47,279 nt of DNA from JBGPYB01 sp041493035 (GCA_041493035.1 JBGPYB010000013.1:1-47279); one strand, 5' to 3'; positions 24,680-32,846 are shown, counted from the first letter of the stretch. The notes: generated by a model from the letters alone, not told the origin. Numbers and translations are program-made.

Positions 24680-26884
24680 TCAGGCCCCCGCCTCGAGAGT
24701 CACGAAGTTCACGTTCATCCCCGTCCCCCCCATCAAGGGGTCGACTTCGTACCGCGTGACAAGTCCTGCGTCACTGGCCCCCCGGCCGAGGGCGCGTCGC
24801 AGCATCTTCGACGTGTGGCCGAAGCCGTGGACGATGTAGACGCAGTCGGCGCGTATGGCCTGGGTGGCCCGCACCTTGACGGGATTGCTGACGACGCCAT
24901 CCTGGTTCTTGAGACGCACCAGGTCACCGTTCTTCAACCCGTAGCGCGTGGCCACGTTCACGTTCACCCACACCTCGTTCTCCGCCATCATCTCGTGGAG
25001 AATGGGGTTGGTCTGCGTCCGGCTGAACGAATGGACCGGTGCCCGTCCAAAGAGAAGTCGGAAGGAGCCCGCGGGCCCCTGCGGCGGGCGTCGGTACTTC
25101 GGGACGGGATCGAAGCCCGCTTCCCGGAGTTGGGTCGAGTAGAACTCGATCTTGCCGGACGGGGTGGGGAACGTGGGTTCGACACCCTCTTCGAAATAGA
25201 TCGGCTTCTTCTCACCTCGAAGGATGCCCTTCTTCTTCAGCTCTTCGAAGGAAAGGCCCGCGCCCTCGAGGCGGTGCGCCAGGTATTCCTCGATGTCCTT
25301 CCAGGGAAAGTACGCCTCAAGCCCCAGTTTGCCGGCCAGCTCCCGAGCGATCCACCAGTTGGGCTTCTGGTCCGCCGGGGGCTCCACCACCGGCTGACGC
25401 AGGGCCACGAAGGGCTCGCGGAAGGTCTCGACGTTGATCTCGTCGTAGCGTTCGAGATACGTCGCCTCGGGTAGGACGATGTCGGCCCAGCCGGCGATCT
25501 CGCTGCCGATGACATCGACCACGACCAGCAGGTCCAGGTTCTGGATCGCCCGGATGGTCTCCTGTTCGTTGGGCAGCGCGTGGATCAGGTTCGAGCCGTA
25601 GACGAACCAGCCCTTGATCGGGTACGGCTTCCCCGTGAGCGTCGCCTCGCGGATGCCGGTGGTGATCGTCTCGTTGGCGAAAGGGTACCGCTTGCCCGGA
25701 TTGTCGGCCTTGCCGCGAGTTGACTTCGGATAGGGCGGATAGGGATAGGCCGGCACGTCCATGCTGACGGGCGCGTAGAAGCCGCCCTTCCGCCCCCAGC
25801 TTCCCAGGAGCGCGTTCAGTAGCGCGATGGCGCGGCTGCGCTGGGCATCGTCTCCGTACCAGGTGGCGTGCCGCCCCGGATGGACGAGAGTCGCCGGCCG
25901 CTGGCGCGCCATCTCCCGCGCTGTTTCCCGGATCACCTCGGGTTCGATACCGGTCTCGGGATACGCCCACTCCGGGGTGAACGGGGTGATCTCGGCGGCG
26001 AAGGCCTCGAAGCCGAACCCGAAGCGCTGGACGTAGTCCTTGTCGTAGAGCTCCTCGGTTACGAGCGTGTTCATCCACGCAAGGAGCAGAGCGATGTCGG
26101 TCCCCGGTTTGATGGGCAGGTAGAACCTCGCCTTGCTGGCCGCGATGGAGAAGCGCGGATCGACCACGATGATGGAGGCGCCCGCGCCGACGGCCGCGGC
26201 GAACTCCTGAACCTGGGTGTTGTGCATGTTCTCGCCGAGGTGAGACCCGATCAGCACGAGGCACCGAGCGTTCCTGATGTCGGTGCGCTCAGGCGAGCCG
26301 ACCTCTTCGCCGAAGGTCAGGTTGAAACCGACGTCCCGCGGGCCGCGGCACTGAGCAAAGGAGGGCGCGGTGACGTTGGGCGTGCCAAAGGCCTTGAGGG
26401 TGTGCTTGAGGAAGGTGCCACCGATGCCGTGGCTGAAGAGGGCGATCGCCTCCGGCCCGTGCTCGGCCTTGATCTTCTGCATCTTGCCGGCGACGGCGCC
26501 CAGAGCCTCGTCCCAGGTGACCTCCGTCCACTGCTCCTGGCCGCGGACACTGCGGCGCATGAGCGGCGCCCGCAGGCGATCGGAGTCGAAGTGGGCCCCG
26601 ACGCCGCCCGTGCCCCGCGGGCAGAGTCGGCCGCGGCTGAGCGGGTCGTCGGGGTTGCCCTCGATCTTCCAGAGAACTCCGTCCCGGACGCTGGCGATCG
26701 CGCCGCATTTCCAGAAGCAGATGTCGCAGAACGTGGGAACCTGGCGCAGGCCGCGCTCGGTCTCGCGACCGCCATGCGCCTTCCAAAGCAGCTCGCCCAC
26801 GGATCCGCCGACCGCGGCGACTCCAGCGCCAGCCCCCGCGATCTTCAGGAATCGCCGCCGCGACAAGCCGCCGATGGTGGTCAC
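24680..26884 (-). CDS. Molybdopterin oxidoreductase catalytic subunit, polysulfide/thiosulfate reductase-like
   Basis: A 734-residue enzyme of the DMSO-reductase superfamily. A twin-arginine export signal is clear: LSRRRFLKIAGAGAG at residues 8-22. The N-terminal cluster motif is TFCDICFWKCGAI near 52-64, with the fourth Cys in RGRLCPRGTGG near 85. The probable Mo ligand is Cys in FAQCRGPRDVG near 178. The length (about 730) and the PsrB/PsrC-like partners favour the polysulfide/thiosulfate reductase group; arsenate, tetrathionate or sulfite-type activity cannot be excluded by eye. The GTG start at 26884 overlaps the stop of the secreted-protein gene by GTGA. A longer upstream frame is not coding. 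Acts in the periplasm. Confidence 0.88.
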   Translation of the reverse strand: MTTIGGLSRRRFLKIAGAGAGVAAVGGSVGELLWKAHGGRETERGLRQVPTFCDICFWKCGAIASVRDGVLWKIEGNPDDPLSRGRLCPRGTGGVGAHFDSDRLRAPLMRRSVRGQEQWTEVTWDEALGAVAGKMQKIKAEHGPEAIALFSHGIGGTFLKHTLKAFGTPNVTAPSFAQCRGPRDVGFNLTFGEEVGSPERTDIRNARCLVLIGSHLGENMHNTQVQEFAAAVGAGASIIVVDPRFSIAASKARFYLPIKPGTDIALLLAWMNTLVTEELYDKDYVQRFGFGFEAFAAEITPFTPEWAYPETGIEPEVIRETAREMARQRPATLVHPGRHATWYGDDAQRSRAIALLNALLGSWGRKGGFYAPVSMDVPAYPYPPYPKSTRGKADNPGKRYPFANETITTGIREATLTGKPYPIKGWFVYGSNLIHALPNEQETIRAIQNLDLLVVVDVIGSEIAGWADIVLPEATYLERYDEINVETFREPFVALRQPVVEPPADQKPNWWIARELAGKLGLEAYFPWKDIEEYLAHRLEGAGLSFEELKKKGILRGEKKPIYFEEGVEPTFPTPSGKIEFYSTQLREAGFDPVPKYRRPPQGPAGSFRLLFGRAPVHSFSRTQTNPILHEMMAENEVWVNVNVATRYGLKNGDLVRLKNQDGVVSNPVKVRATQAIRADCVYIVHGFGHTSKMLRRALGRGASDAGLVTRYEVDPLMGGTGMNVNFVTLEAGA

Positions 26885-27900
26885 GGCAGCCCCAGCCCCG
26901 ACTTGATCTGGGCCGCAAGCTCGGCGTGGATCGAGCCCGGCATGCCCATGTTCTTCATGAACGCCCACTTGCCAGCGTCCTCGAAGTACATCTTCATCCG
27001 GTACATCGTGTCGACCAGGCGCACCTTGACGGCTGCTCCATCCCGAGTCACGACGACCTCGATTGGATAGGCCGCGGCGTGGGCCAACCCCGGGCACTGA
27101 AAGGAGTCGCGAGCGGCGTCCCCTCCGGCCCCGACGATGCTGAAGGACTTGCTGTCCATGGGGCTCCCGGTTGACCCGAAGATGACCGTCTCCTGCTCGG
27201 GCAGCTCCAGCTCGTAGGCAAGGTGCAGGCCCCACTTGCCGCCGGGGCGCGTCAGTCCTTGCCGCACCTTTCCGGCCACCGCCTTCCAGTCGCCGGAGCC
27301 GACCACGGCCTCATCCTTGACCTTCTCGCCGAAGGGACCCCCGGCCATGACCCCCATGGTCTTGCCGATATAGCCGCGCGAGCGCTTCTCCCCGAACTCC
27401 CGGTGGATCGCATTGCCCGTGACCGCGCCGATGACGAGCGCGCGCAGCGCCTCAACGTGGGACCGGCTCAAGCCGGCGTAGGCACCGTCGTCCATGAGGA
27501 CGGTGCGGTTGACGGACTCGGCGTTGAGCACCGCGACATGGACACCGCCCTCGTCCTCGAAGACGTTGATGCGGTCCACCACCGCGAAGGGAGCCGTCCT
27601 TCGATTGGCAGCCATCAACTTCTGCGCGTACTCGGGATCCACGACCGCGAGCACGCGGGCCTTGTAGCGGCATCCCTGTGGCACGCCCGCGTCCACCTTG
27701 GCCAGGAGGCGCCAGCCCTCGGCCGAGAGGGCCGATTCCAGGGCGCCACCCGCGTCGTCGATGGTGCCGCCAGTACTCTCCAGCACGTATTCGTAGACTC
27801 CGAACTCCGTTTGGGTGTCGCCGGCGCGCGCCGGCCCTCCCGCTAGAACGAGCGGGAGAGCCAGGGCGACGGGGAGGAGGGACCCGATCGAGATCGTCAT
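26881..27900 (-). CDS. Secreted protein, DUF302-like N-terminal half, unknown role
   Basis: A 339-residue protein with a signal peptide (SLLPVALALPLVLAGG, cut near ARA). The region around residues 30-125 (YEYVLESTGGTIDDAGGAL; SAEGWRLLAKVDAG; PFAVVDRINVFEDEGGV) resembles DUF302, a small fold found near redox and metal genes. The second half (130-339) has no domain I recognise; it contains AGGPFGEKVKDEAVVGSGDW and a single Cys in SFQCPGLAH. It sits between the FadL-like channel and the Mo enzyme and overlaps the latter by four bases, so it is very probably a periplasmic component of the same system, perhaps a sulfur-binding or shuttle protein. Function not known. Confidence 0.8.
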   Translation of the reverse strand: MTISIGSLLPVALALPLVLAGGPARAGDTQTEFGVYEYVLESTGGTIDDAGGALESALSAEGWRLLAKVDAGVPQGCRYKARVLAVVDPEYAQKLMAANRRTAPFAVVDRINVFEDEGGVHVAVLNAESVNRTVLMDDGAYAGLSRSHVEALRALVIGAVTGNAIHREFGEKRSRGYIGKTMGVMAGGPFGEKVKDEAVVGSGDWKAVAGKVRQGLTRPGGKWGLHLAYELELPEQETVIFGSTGSPMDSKSFSIVGAGGDAARDSFQCPGLAHAAAYPIEVVVTRDGAAVKVRLVDTMYRMKMYFEDAGKWAFMKNMGMPGSIHAELAAQIKSGLGLP

Positions 27901-27918
27901 GGCCTCATCCCCCGCTTC

Positions 27919-29178
27919 TCAGAAGCCGAACGAATAGCTGACGTCGTACTCCCACTGGTCCATCTTCAGCTCGATGGACTGGCGGTTTGGGACCTCGAGG
28001 TTGTTCGGGCCGGCGACCGACTTCGGGATGGCACGAATGATCGCGAAGTTGATGGCCTGGCCCTTCTTGATGGCGCGCGTGATGCCGGCGGTGATGTGGT
28101 GCTCCATGACGCCCGGGGCAAGGATGTTGATGAGCACTTCGTTGCTGCGGATGGGCTCACGGCCGTAGGAGTAGCCAGTGCGCAGAACCCAGTCCCTGTT
28201 GGCCTCGTATTGCAGGCCCGCCTTGTAGACCGTCATGTCGTGCCAGCCGAAGCCGGCGCCGGTCGTGGTCCCGAGGGGAGAGAGAGCCAGGTTGGGCAGG
28301 AAGTCATTCCCCACCGACTTCACGCTCTCGTAGTTGATCCACTGCACGTCGAAAGCGACCGTGAGCTTGTCGGCGGGCTTCACAGCGACACCGCCGGTGA
28401 AGGTCTGGGGAATGTCGAAGCCCCCTTTGTCCGCGAAGAGGCCGGAGTACTTGTCGAACCTGCTCATGCTGATCCGGCTCTGGTAGGAGGCTCCGACCGA
28501 CAGCCAATGCGTCAGCTCACCCAGATAGCCGACCCGGACACCCGCGCCGTAGGAGTTCGCGTGGTCCTTGTTGGTGAGGCTGGTCGGGTCGCTAGAGAAG
28601 CTGCCGAAGCCCTGGAGGCCCTTCGCCTCGAAACGCTGGTAAGCCAGGACAGCGCTCACACCGACGGCGTGACGTGGGCCGAGCTTGTGGGCGTAGGTCG
28701 GCGCCAGGAACATCTGGGACATGTCGATGCCGGCCGGGGCGACGCCGAACACCGGGGCCGCGTAGTCGGTGTTCATCCCGCCGTTACCGTAGGCGCTGAT
28801 GCCGAAGGCGCCGTTTTCACCGACCTTCCAGTTCGCCCCGAACGAGGGTATCGGGAAGTACTTCGAGCCGCTCTGGACGGTGCCGGGGGCGAGGCCGAAC
28901 GTGCCAGGGAAGCCCGACGGCGAGCCCGTCACCGAGAACTGCCGGTTCGGGTTGAAGACCTCCAACCCGATGTCGTAGCGCTTGCCCAGGAAAGCCATGG
29001 CCGCCGGGTTCGTGGCGGGGGCCTGCGTCCCGAGGAAAAGTGCCACTCCCGCTCCACCCATGGCCTTGTAATTGGTGCCGTACCCGTTGGCGAAGTAGCC
29101 GTCGGTCGCTCGAGCCGGACCGGACGCGACCAGGAAAGCCCCGAGGACGAAGAGGCTCAAGACCCGTTCACGCTTCAT
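27919..29178 (-). CDS. OmpP1/FadL-family outer-membrane channel
   Basis: A 419-residue beta-barrel protein. The signal peptide is VLSLFVLGAFLVASG (cut near ARA), followed by the family's N-terminal hatch DGYFANGYGTNYKAMGGAG and PATNPAAMAFLG. It ends in a terminal phenylalanine (DVSYSFGF), the outer-membrane insertion signal. FadL-type channels pass hydrophobic molecules by lateral diffusion. The start at 29178 has GGAGGTG seven bases upstream. First gene of the sigma-54-driven operon with the Mo reductase; it could admit hydrophobic sulfur species or another hydrophobic substrate. That role is inference. Confidence 0.9.
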   Translation of the reverse strand: MKRERVLSLFVLGAFLVASGPARATDGYFANGYGTNYKAMGGAGVALFLGTQAPATNPAAMAFLGKRYDIGLEVFNPNRQFSVTGSPSGFPGTFGLAPGTVQSGSKYFPIPSFGANWKVGENGAFGISAYGNGGMNTDYAAPVFGVAPAGIDMSQMFLAPTYAHKLGPRHAVGVSAVLAYQRFEAKGLQGFGSFSSDPTSLTNKDHANSYGAGVRVGYLGELTHWLSVGASYQSRISMSRFDKYSGLFADKGGFDIPQTFTGGVAVKPADKLTVAFDVQWINYESVKSVGNDFLPNLALSPLGTTTGAGFGWHDMTVYKAGLQYEANRDWVLRTGYSYGREPIRSNEVLINILAPGVMEHHITAGITRAIKKGQAINFAIIRAIPKSVAGPNNLEVPNRQSIELKMDQWEYDVSYSFGF

Positions 29179-29213
29179 GACGTTCACCTCCATCTCAACT
29201 CGGTGAAACGTAG

Positions 29214-29229
29214 TGCAGGCGCTGTGCCA
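29214..29229 (-). promoter_or_regulatory. Sigma-54 (RpoN) promoter of the FadL/Mo-reductase operon
   Basis: On the minus strand the bases read TGGCACAGCGCCTGCA. This matches the -24/-12 consensus (TGGCAC and TTGCA, with GG and GC exactly ten bases apart). Transcription should begin about 12 bases on, leaving a leader of about 25 bases before the ATG at 29178. The adjacent gene encodes a sigma-54 activator, which strongly supports the call. Confidence 0.8.
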
Positions 29230-29297
29230 CGGTACGTCTGCCTTCCTTGTCAGTGAGTTGGCCGGATGGAGACCGCGAGGGCGAGTCGTGGCGTGAG

Positions 29298-29334
29298 CGC
29301 AAACGTTGCGACGTTCCGTTGCGTGATACGAAAC
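29298..29334. promoter_or_regulatory. Candidate upstream activator sites (two palindromes)
   Basis: Two dyads lie 70-105 bases upstream of the -24 element. CGCAA-ACG-TTGCG (29298-29310) is perfect. GTTGCGT-GAT-ACGAAAC (29318-29334) has one mismatch. An outer pair AAACGTT (29301-29307) and AACGTTT (29332-29338) is also inverted. Spacing and dyad form fit enhancer sites for the sigma-54 activator encoded just beyond, with its Fis-type DNA-binding domain. Confidence 0.55.
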
Positions 29335-29336
29335 GT

Positions 29337-30746
29337 TTACGGCCCTTGAAGGCCAGCCTCGCGCATCCGCCGCCAGAGAGTGGCCCGGCTGATACCGAGG
29401 GCGCGCGCAGCCTCAACCCGGCGCCAACGATGAGCCTCGAGCGCCTCTTTGAGCACTTGGACGTCGGCGCGCGAGGGGCGCAGTTCTCTCTCCGGGTCCA
29501 CCGCGGGCGAATCTGCGATGGTGGATGAGGCGCCGCCTTGTTGCAGCTCCGCGGGCAGGTCCTCCGGAAGGATCGTCTGACCCTTGCACACCGCCACGGC
29601 GTATTCGAGTGCGTTCTCCAACTCGCGCACGTTGCCCGGCCAGCCGTAGTCCAGCAGCGCCCGCAGCGCGTCAGGCGAGAAGCGCAGCGCCCGGCCTTGC
29701 CGTGCCGCCACCCGAGCCAAGAGGTAGGTCGCCAATGGCTCTATGTCCTCGCGACGCTCGCGCAACGGCGGGATCTCGATCGGCACGACCCTAAGGCGGT
29801 AGAAGAGGTCCTCGCGGAACCGACCCTCCTGGACGGCACGCCGCAGGTCGACGTTCGTGGCCGCGACGATCCGCGCGTCGGTGCGGCGGGACTGGCTCTC
29901 CCCGACGCGCTCGAACGTGCGCTCCTGGAGGACGCGGAGCAGCTTCACCTGTAACTGCACCGGCAAGTCGGCCACCTCGTCGAGGAAGAGGGTGCCGCCG
30001 GCTGCCACCTCGAAGCGGCCCGCACGCTCGCGGACCGCACCAGTGAAGGCCCCGCGCACGTGGCCGAACAGCTCGCTCTCCAGCAACTCCCCGGGTAGCG
30101 CGCCGCAGTTCACGCCCACGAACGGCCCGCTCCGCCGCGGAGAGTGGGCGTGGATCGCACGTGCGAGGACCTCCTTGCCGGTGCCGCTCTCGCCGGTGAG
30201 GAGCACAGTGGCTTCGCTGTGTTCCAGGTTCTCGACGAGGCGAAAGACCTTTTCCATCGACGGTGAACGGCCTATCAGACCGGGGAAGGGCGACGCGGCC
30301 CCTGCGGCGGCCTGGTCCTCCTCTGCGGGGCGCAGGACGATGATGTAGGCAACCCGCGGATCGCAGACGCTTCCTGGATCGGAGTGGAAGGGCGCAGCGG
30401 TCAGCGACACGAGCCGGGGCTTTGTGTCGCCGACTGTCAGCATCGAGCGCCATCCCTCTCGGCGCTCGCCCGCGAGCAGCAACTGGCGCATGGTGCCCGA
30501 AGGCCCGAACAGCTCTGCCCCCAGCAGTTCCGCCACCGGCCGCCCGCGGGCCGCCGCCGCGGCGCCGCGACCAATCAGGCGGTCCAGAAGCGAGGACGCG
30601 TGCAGCACCTGAAAGCGGCTGTCGACGCAGAGGAAGACCCGACCCAGCGAGGCGAAGGCCGCGCTGACCCCCTCGATGGCCGCACGCAGCGCGAGGTCCT
30701 TCCGTTCTTCACGGAGCACTCGCTCACGAGGTCCGGCTGCCTCCAT
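29337..30746 (-). CDS. Sigma-54-dependent transcriptional activator (PAS-AAA+-HTH)
   Basis: A 469-residue enhancer-binding protein. An N-terminal PAS-like sensor occupies about residues 20-130 (RVFLCVDSRFQVLHASSLL; VSLTAAPFHSDPG). The AAA+ domain has Walker A GESGTGKE near 185, the sigma-54 contact loop GAFTGA near 230 and Walker B LFLDEVADL near 255. A C-terminal Fis-type helix-turn-helix is in RRVEAARALGISRATLWRRM. There is no phosphoreceiver domain, so control is probably by ligand or redox state through the PAS domain. The ATG at 30746 follows GGGAGGGG; an earlier ATG at 30776 is less likely. It lies 62 bases after the CoA-disulfide-reductase gene, probably in the same transcript, and next to the sigma-54 promoter at 29214. 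Confidence 0.93.
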   Translation of the reverse strand: MEAAGPRERVLREERKDLALRAAIEGVSAAFASLGRVFLCVDSRFQVLHASSLLDRLIGRGAAAAARGRPVAELLGAELFGPSGTMRQLLLAGERREGWRSMLTVGDTKPRLVSLTAAPFHSDPGSVCDPRVAYIIVLRPAEEDQAAAGAASPFPGLIGRSPSMEKVFRLVENLEHSEATVLLTGESGTGKEVLARAIHAHSPRRSGPFVGVNCGALPGELLESELFGHVRGAFTGAVRERAGRFEVAAGGTLFLDEVADLPVQLQVKLLRVLQERTFERVGESQSRRTDARIVAATNVDLRRAVQEGRFREDLFYRLRVVPIEIPPLRERREDIEPLATYLLARVAARQGRALRFSPDALRALLDYGWPGNVRELENALEYAVAVCKGQTILPEDLPAELQQGGASSTIADSPAVDPERELRPSRADVQVLKEALEAHRWRRVEAARALGISRATLWRRMREAGLQGP

Positions 30747-30807
30747 CGACCCCTCCCTGGTGCGTCCAAAGTGCACGGGGCGTGCCAGGTCGACGCTGCC
30801 CTCGTTG

Positions 30808-32532
30808 CTAGAGAGGCCCTCGGCCGGCGACGGCGGCCTCCAGCAAGTCGGGACGGCGGGCCCCTTGAGAGACGTCGGCCGGATCCTTCCACATCAGGTA
30901 TCGCTTGTAACCGCCCGAGAGGTTGCGCACCCGGAAGCCGTGCTGCGTGAGGACGCGGGCTGCCACATAGCCGCGCTGTCCGACCTCGCAGAAAACCAGG
31001 AGTTCCTTCTCCTTCGGCAGCGCGGCCATCCGGCCCCTGAGATCGTCCAAGGGGATGCAGGTCGCACCCGGGATGGTGCCCCCTCGGAACTCCTTGAGCG
31101 TGCGCACGTCGAGGAGGGCCTGTTCGGGCGAGAGAGTCGCCAGCTCCTCCGGCTCCCAGAGTCGCACGTCGCCCCGCAAGACATTCGAGGCTACGAAGCC
31201 GGCGATGTTCACGGGGTCTTTGGCGCTCCCGAAGGGCGGCGCGTAGCAGAGCTCCGCGTCCTCGAGGTCGTACACCGTCATCCCGGCGCGGAGCGCCATC
31301 GCGATGACGTCGATCCGCTTGTCGACCCCGCTCGCCCCCACCGCCTGCGCCCCCAGGATCCGGCCGTCTCGCGGATCGAACAGCAGCTTCAGGGTGATCG
31401 GTCGAGCGCCGGGATAGTACGCCGCGTGATCGGCCGGGTGGACGTAGATCCGGCGGTACGGTCTTCCGGCGCGCTCGAGGCTAGACTCCGAAGCGCCGGT
31501 CACCGCGAACGCGAGGTCGAACACCTTGCAGATCGCCGTGCCTTGCGTAGCCGTGTACCGGCTGTTCCGCCCAAGTATGTTGTCCGCGGCGATGCGGCCC
31601 TGCCGATTGGCCGGTCCGGCCAGCGGGATGAAAGCGGGGGTCTGTCGCACGAGGTCCGTCACCTCGACCGCATCCCCGACCGCCCAGATCGCCGGGTCGG
31701 AGGTGCGCATGTGCGCGTCCACGTGAATGCCGCCGGAGCTTCCGATCGCAAGGCCTGCCTTGCGCGCGAGCCTCGTCTCGGGACGGACGCCGACTGCGAG
31801 AAGGACGAGACCGCACGTCACCTGCGACCCGTCCGAGAGCCGCGCCTGCAAGCGGTCCCCTTGGACGTCGATCGCCTCCACGGAGAGGCTCAAGCGGAGG
31901 TCGACGCCGTTCCGGCGCAGCTCTTCGTGGAGCGGCGTCACCATCTCCGGATCCGCGACGCCCATCACGTGGGGCAGGCGCTCGACGAGCACGACACTCG
32001 CGCCGCGATTAACGAGCGCCTCGGCCATCTCGAGGCCGATGTACCCGGCTCCGACCACGAGGGCGGCGAGAGGCCGTGTGCGGTCCACGATCTCGACGAC
32101 GCGGTCCATGTCCTCCATGTTGCGCAGCGTGAGGACGCGCGGGTCGTTCACCCCTGCTATGGGCGGGCGGATGGGTTCGGCGCCCGGGCTGAGCACCAGG
32201 GCGTCATAGGCCTGTCGGTACTCGCGGCCGCTCGCCCGCTCCCGGACCACGACCTCCTTCGCCTCGCGGTCGATCCGCAGCACCTCGGTGTTCACGCGCA
32301 CGTCCAGGCCGAACCGGGTGCTCAGGGTCTCGGGTGTCTGAACCAGCAGCCTATTGCGATCGGTGATCACCCCCGCGACGTGGTAAGGAAGGCCGCAGCT
32401 CGCGAAGGACACGTGGGGGCCCCGCTCGAAGACCGTGATCTCGGCGGTCTCGGAAAGCCGCCGGGCGCGTGCGGCCGCGCTCGCGCCCCCAGCGACGCCG
32501 CCTACGATCACGATGCGAAGCCCTTCGGTCAC
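30808..32532 (-). CDS. CoA-disulfide reductase/NADH-dependent persulfide reductase fused to rhodanese
   Basis: A 574-residue flavoprotein of the CoADR-RHD class. FAD site: IVIVGGVAGGASAAARARR at residues 7-25. The active-site Cys is in FASCGLPYH near residue 46. The NAD(P)H site is AALVVGAGYIGLEMAEAL near 152-170, and ICKVFDLAFAVTGASE lies near 330. The C-terminal rhodanese domain (about 470-555) keeps its catalytic Cys in LVFCEVGQRGYVA near 513. Such enzymes reduce CoA disulfide, CoA persulfide or polysulfide with NAD(P)H. The start is GTG at 32532, with GGGGAGG, which is also the end of the preceding 50-residue gene, as ribosome site; translational coupling is likely. Confidence 0.92.
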   Translation of the reverse strand: MTEGLRIVIVGGVAGGASAAARARRLSETAEITVFERGPHVSFASCGLPYHVAGVITDRNRLLVQTPETLSTRFGLDVRVNTEVLRIDREAKEVVVRERASGREYRQAYDALVLSPGAEPIRPPIAGVNDPRVLTLRNMEDMDRVVEIVDRTRPLAALVVGAGYIGLEMAEALVNRGASVVLVERLPHVMGVADPEMVTPLHEELRRNGVDLRLSLSVEAIDVQGDRLQARLSDGSQVTCGLVLLAVGVRPETRLARKAGLAIGSSGGIHVDAHMRTSDPAIWAVGDAVEVTDLVRQTPAFIPLAGPANRQGRIAADNILGRNSRYTATQGTAICKVFDLAFAVTGASESSLERAGRPYRRIYVHPADHAAYYPGARPITLKLLFDPRDGRILGAQAVGASGVDKRIDVIAMALRAGMTVYDLEDAELCYAPPFGSAKDPVNIAGFVASNVLRGDVRLWEPEELATLSPEQALLDVRTLKEFRGGTIPGATCIPLDDLRGRMAALPKEKELLVFCEVGQRGYVAARVLTQHGFRVRNLSGGYKRYLMWKDPADVSQGARRPDLLEAAVAGRGPL

Positions 32533-32535
32533 GCG

Positions 32536-32688
32536 CTACCTCCCCAAGAGGCGCGACAGCAAGGACTTCGGCCGGGGGCACTGGCAGCGCTTCTCCGGCG
32601 GCACGTCTCCCAGGATCTGGTCCACGTGCGCTCCGCACCCCACCCAGCTGGGCTTTCCACAACGACCGCACTTCACTCTCTGGCACAT
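32536..32688 (-). CDS. Small Cys-rich conserved protein (50 residues)
   Basis: A 50-residue protein starting MCQRVKCGRCGKPSWVGCG. It has CxxC-type pairs (CGRC; CQC) and a further Cys and His in WVGCGAHVDQIL, with PEKRCQCP near the C-terminus: a likely zinc ribbon or redox-active thiol protein. I recognise the CGKPTWAGCGxHxxxxLxxVPxxxRCxC pattern as a widely distributed short protein of unknown function. GAGGTAGG upstream of the ATG at 32688 is a good ribosome site. The gene ends three bases before the CoA-disulfide-reductase start and belongs to the same transcript. Confidence 0.8.
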   Translation of the reverse strand: MCQRVKCGRCGKPSWVGCGAHVDQILGDVPPEKRCQCPRPKSLLSRLLGR

Positions 32689-32728
32689 CGTCGACGCCTA
32701 CCTCAACACCCTTTATCCTTTGCGTTCT

Positions 32729-32742
32729 CCGCCGACCGGCGG
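32729..32742 (-). promoter_or_regulatory. Possible bacterial SECIS hairpin
   Basis: On the minus strand CCGCC and GGCGG pair around a GGUC loop. The loop starts 19 bases after the TGA at 32757-32759, inside the spacing range described for bacterial SECIS elements, and begins with G followed by GU as SelB recognition requires. A five-base-pair GC stem occurs by chance often in such a GC-rich genome, so this is a hypothesis. Confidence 0.35.
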
Positions 32743-32756
32743 GGCCTCGGCACCGC

Positions 32757-32846
32757 TCAGGTGGGAACACCGAGTCTCGGGAGGACAAATGCCTGGAGAC
32801 CCCACCAGACGACCAAGACGAGTAACAGCTGAACCCAGTCGGCCAT
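32757..32846 (-). CDS. Membrane microprotein (29 aa), possibly a 47-aa selenoprotein via UGA read-through to 32703
   Basis: The ATG at 32846 follows GAGGAG. The encoded peptide is one membrane helix with a short tail: MADWVQLLLVLVVWWGLQAF then VLPRLGVPT, where it meets TGA. In the same frame translation could continue 17 more codons (AVPRPRRSAENAKDKGC) to a second TGA at 32703. That second stop is only 14 bases before the next gene's ATG and abuts its ribosome site, as expected for operon neighbours. A SECIS-like hairpin follows the first TGA at suitable distance. If read as Sec, the product has Sec just after the membrane helix and a C-terminal Cys. First gene after ECF-type promoter A. The 29-residue product is the conservative call. 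Confidence 0.55.
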   Translation of the reverse strand: MADWVQLLLVLVVWWGLQAFVLPRLGVPT

